DNA of 9,920 nucleotides from DASPXY01 sp038227745 (GTDB taxonomy: Bacteria; Planctomycetota; Planctomycetia; Gemmatales; Gemmataceae), in NCBI GenBank assembly GCA_038227745.1, contig JBBRPS010000361.1, positions 1 through 9,920 on the forward strand, read 5' to 3'. Below the pieces are notes generated by a model. The model made no database searches. It had not been told where the DNA came from and worked only from the letters and a program-made list of their open reading frames with translations. Made by a program: the position numbers and the translations under genes. Positions 6,980 through 9,920 of the stretch are shown here, one piece after another. How positions within the stretch are numbered: position 1 is the stretch's first letter; every line of letters begins with the position of its first letter.

Positions 6980-9881
6980 TCAAGGCTTGCCCGGCCGGGC
7001 CAGGGCAAAGGAGCGGACGCTCGACGGCCGCGCCGTCACCGGGTGCTGCAAGTCCCGGCTCAACTGCGCCACCCGGCCCTCGACGTACAGTTCCAGCTCG
7101 GTCAGCGTGATGAGCCCGTCGCCGTTGTAGTCTGCCTTGCCCGACAGCCCCTCGATCAGCGCCAGCGTGAAGTAGCCGTGCTTCGCGTCGGCGTCCTCGC
7201 GCGACTCCTCGTGGCCCATCGCGGCGCACATCACCACCACGCCGCAGTCGTCGTCGGCCAGCTCCCGCGCCAGGCCGTCCGTCGGCCCCTGCCGCTTGAC
7301 GGTCCAGCCGCCCCCCGGCTTGCGCTTCTGCTTGCCGCCGTGGCAGGCGTCGATGAGCAGCACCGTCCGCCCCGGCAGTTCCGCGAGCGCGTCCTTGAGC
7401 TTGTTCCCCGGGACGGCGGTTTTCTCCAGGTTATCGACGTCCATGTTGATGGGCAGCATGTAGAAGCGGCCGTCGGCGTCCTGGTGGCCGTGGCCGGCGT
7501 AGAAGATCACCGCCACGTCTTTCGGCGTCATGGCCTTCTTCAGCCCCTCCAGCTCCTTGAAGACGCGCGCCGGGGTCATCTCGGCGTCGGTCAGGAGGCG
7601 CGGCGGGGCGTGCTTGAAGAGCGGCTGGCTCCTGGTCAGCAGCGTCTTGTTCAGTCCCTTCGCGTCGTTCACCGCGAAGTCGAGTTTGAGATCGCCCTTG
7701 TAGGCATTGACGCCCATGAACAGGGTGTGCAGCGTCGGCCGCGGGTCCGGGGCGGCGGGCGGCTTCGCCGGCCGGTACGTGACCTCGATCACCGCGGAGG
7801 TGGCGCTGCTGACGTCGCTGCGGGCCACGACGGCGAGCTGGTGAGTGCCGGCCGTCAGGGTCACGTCCCATTTCCGCTCGACGTCACCCTTCTGCGGCAC
7901 CGCGACGGAGCGGAGGCCGCGCTTGCCCTGGTAGGGCCGGCCATCGACGAGCAGGAGCACCTCCTTGACCGGGTGCTTGCCGGCGCTGCCGGCCACCGCC
8001 CGGACCACGAGGTCCGCCCCGGCGACCTCCACCGCGGGCTTCTCCGCGGTGAGGGGAATGACCTTGCCCCCCTCGACCTGCAAGACTTCGACGATGGCGG
8101 CCTTCGGTGGGAGCACCTGCTCGACGTCGGTGAACGCGCCGCCCTTCTTGCTCGCGCGGTTCGCCAACTCCAGAGCCTTGCGCGTGTCGCCGGCTTCGAG
8201 GACGAGGCCGATGACGTCGGGGCGGTATAGCGACTTGCGGAACTGGGCGGCGGGGTAGAAGGTCGCGAGTTTGTTCGGGCCGTTGTTGACCTGCCAGCCC
8301 ATGAGGCGCTCGCCGCCGGGGGAGGCGGCGTAGTAGCCCTCCGGCGTCCACGCGATCCAGTCGTGGCCGATGGCGTAGAGCAGCAGCAGGGGCCGGTCGC
8401 GCTCCGGCGACCAGACGCGCAGCACGCGGTCGATCCCGCCGGTGACGAACCAGCGGTTGTCCGCCGAAGGCGCCACGGCATGCACCGCACCGACCCCCTT
8501 GTAGCTGCGCTGGTATTTCCCCATGACGACGTCGTAGAGATGCACCCCGCGCGCCGCCCCGACGATGACGCGTCTGTCATCCAGGAAGGTGTAAGCGAAG
8601 ATCACGTCGCCGGTCTTCAGGGTCCGAACGACCTCTTTCCCGCGCTTCACGACGAGCTGTCCCTTGGCGGGCTGCTCGAGAGACAGGTCCCCCAGGCGGT
8701 GCCGGGCGAAGGTGTCTCCCGCCGGGGGCATGCCGCCCAACTCCAGCTCGACCAGGTCGAAGGAACGCCAGGCCTGCTTCTCTTTCTGGCCCGCGGCCCG
8801 GTTGTGCCGCCAGGCGAAGCCCTTGCCGTCCGGGCGCCAGGCGGCAGCGTTGATCCGCAGATCGCCGTGGCCCAGCTGATACTCCTTCGCGCCGTCGCCG
8901 GTTTTCCACAGGAACAGCCGCGTGGAACCGCCCCAGGCGGCCCGTCGGCCGTCGGACGAGAAGGCGGCCGACCGGGTCGGGTTGATCGGGTGCGCGGTGA
9001 ACCGCACGCGCTCGGCGCCGCCGGCGGGATCCAGCAGGGCGTCCCCGGCGAGCAGCGTTTTCGAGTCCCCGGAAAAGGCCAGGCCGAAGGCGCTCCCCTC
9101 CCGGGTCAGGGTCTTCCGCAAGGTGCCGTCCCCGTTCCACAGGCAGAGGTTGGCATCGAGGCCCCAGCTGGCGAGCGTCTTGCCGTCGGGGCTCCACGCC
9201 AGGCTGCGGATCGCCGCGGTGTGCCCCTTCGTCAATTCCGCCAGCTTGCGGCCGCCCGGCACCGACCAGAGGCGCACGACCGCATCGCGGCCGGCGCTGG
9301 CCAGGCGCTTGCCGTCCGGCGAAAAGACCAGGCCATGCACCGACCCCGTGTGGGCAGCCACCGCGACGGGGGGGCGCCTTCCCCTTGCCGAAGTTCCAGA
9401 GGCGGATGCTGCCGAGCGTGCCACCCGCAGCGAGCCAGCGCCCGTCGGGGGAGAAGGCCAGCGAGTGAATGCCCTTCCCCTTTGCGCGGAACAATGGCAG
9501 GACGATCCGGCCGTTGGTCAGGTCGAGGCGGTAGATCACATGCTCCTTCTTCGTCGTTCCCGAGGCCGCCACGGCCAGGGTGCGACCGTCGGCGGAGAGC
9601 GCGGCCGCCTGGATGCCCCCGTCCGGGCCGGTATCGTCGTCCTCGGTCAGCGGCAGGCGCAAGGTGCGGAGCGGATCGCCCGTTGCGACGTCCCACACGC
9701 GGACTGTCTTGTCCGTCGAGGTCGAGACGAGGCGCTGGCCATCGGGCGTGAAGAACAACGCCGTGACGTGGGCAGTGTGCCCGCCGGCGTCGAGCACCAG
9801 GATGGGCCTGTCCTTCGCGTCCTGGGCGCGCAGGGGGACGGAAAGGAACAGCACGGACAGCGCCAGGCAGAACCGTCGCAT
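6980..9881 (-). CDS. secreted WD40-repeat caspase-like (C14) protein, frameshifted
   Basis: If one base is removed from the 7-G run at 9368-9374 this reads as one 966-residue protein. Start ATG 9881 is favoured by GAGGTG 6 bases upstream; the GTG at 9890 overlaps that site. A signal peptide (1-20, ending VPLRAQ) implies export. Roughly eight to ten WD40-like blades follow (about 30-560), several with clear SPDGKRLASAG or VRLWSV patterns. A linker with WIAWTPEGYYAASPGG is typical of bacterial WD40-caspases. An Ig-like segment (about 635-705) precedes a peptidase C14 domain (about 716-960) with the catalytic dyad His797 in YAGHGH and Cys846 in DACHGG. A perfect EF-hand-type loop, DYNGDGLITLTE (917-928), lies near the C-terminus. 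The domain cleaves after basic or acidic residues in relatives; its specificity here is unknown. All parts are intact apart from the frameshift, so a sequencing error or recent mutation is more likely than a decayed gene. Confidence 0.88.
9368..9374 (-). other. 7-base homopolymer causing the frameshift
   Basis: Seven G on the + strand (seven C in the coding sense) follow codon 169. Upstream of it the frame encodes signal peptide and three WD40 blades (LWNFGKGKAPP). Downstream, the continuation VAVAAHTGSVHGLVFSPDG is found only in the neighbouring frame. Six bases instead of seven would join the two exactly within the linker before blade four. Confidence 0.9.
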
Positions 9882-9900
9882 GGGGGACACCTCGGCAGGA

Positions 9901-9915
9901 GTTTAGCCGCGGTTC
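9901..9915 (-). repeat. second copy of the 15-base shared sequence
   Basis: On the minus strand this is GAACCGCGGCTAAAC, identical to 3508-3522 on the + strand. It lies 20 bases upstream of the caspase start codon, within its leader or promoter region, close to the window edge, so any longer repeat would continue outside the window. Confidence 0.4.
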
Positions 9916-9920
9916 GCAGA

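Noticed and set aside
7043..9751. Long plus-strand open frames opposite the caspase gene
   Set aside because: They are antisense shadows of the WD40-caspase; composition is Arg/Pro/Gly-rich without domain signatures, and no ribosome site precedes them.

Overview
The window is about 70% GC and reads as a planctomycete chromosome segment, most likely Gemmataceae or a close relative. The lineage is inferred from gene content: a Gemmata-type Ser/Thr kinase, a DUF1501 protein with a Tat-like signal, an HtrA protease and a secreted WD40-caspase. No tRNA, rRNA, CRISPR array or transposase gene was seen.

Layout, left to right. (1) 1-189: leader with a possible promoter. (2) 190-1866 (+): Ser/Thr kinase with one membrane segment at its extreme C-terminus. 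(3) 1867-2080: non-coding, with a 34-bp-arm inverted repeat at the kinase stop codon and a terminator-like hairpin just before the next gene's Shine-Dalgarno. (4) 2081-3520 (+): HtrA/Deg protease with an intact catalytic triad and an apparently clipped second PDZ domain. (5) about 3508-4747 (-): GT4-type glycosyltransferase, convergent with htrA. It has no ATG/GTG/TTG in the expected start region (an ATT fits best) and no stop of its own at the junction. (6) 4748-4977: divergent intergenic region with a second leader hairpin and candidate promoters. (7) 4978-5451 (+): small FHA protein. (8) 5542-6951 (+): DUF1501 protein. (9) 6980-9881 (-): a large secreted protein with WD40 repeats, an Ig-like segment, a C14 caspase-like domain and an EF-hand-like loop. 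It is split by one extra base in a 7-G run.

The clearest theme is signalling and protein quality control: a Thr kinase, a phospho-Thr-reading FHA protein, an envelope protease and an extracytoplasmic caspase homologue. Proximity is the only evidence that they act together. The genes are in mixed orientations, so they are not one operon. The most unusual points are structural: the nested palindrome, two leader hairpins with U-runs placed right before translation starts, the htrA/glycosyltransferase junction where both 3' ends look damaged, the non-canonical ATT start, and the homopolymer frameshift in the caspase gene.
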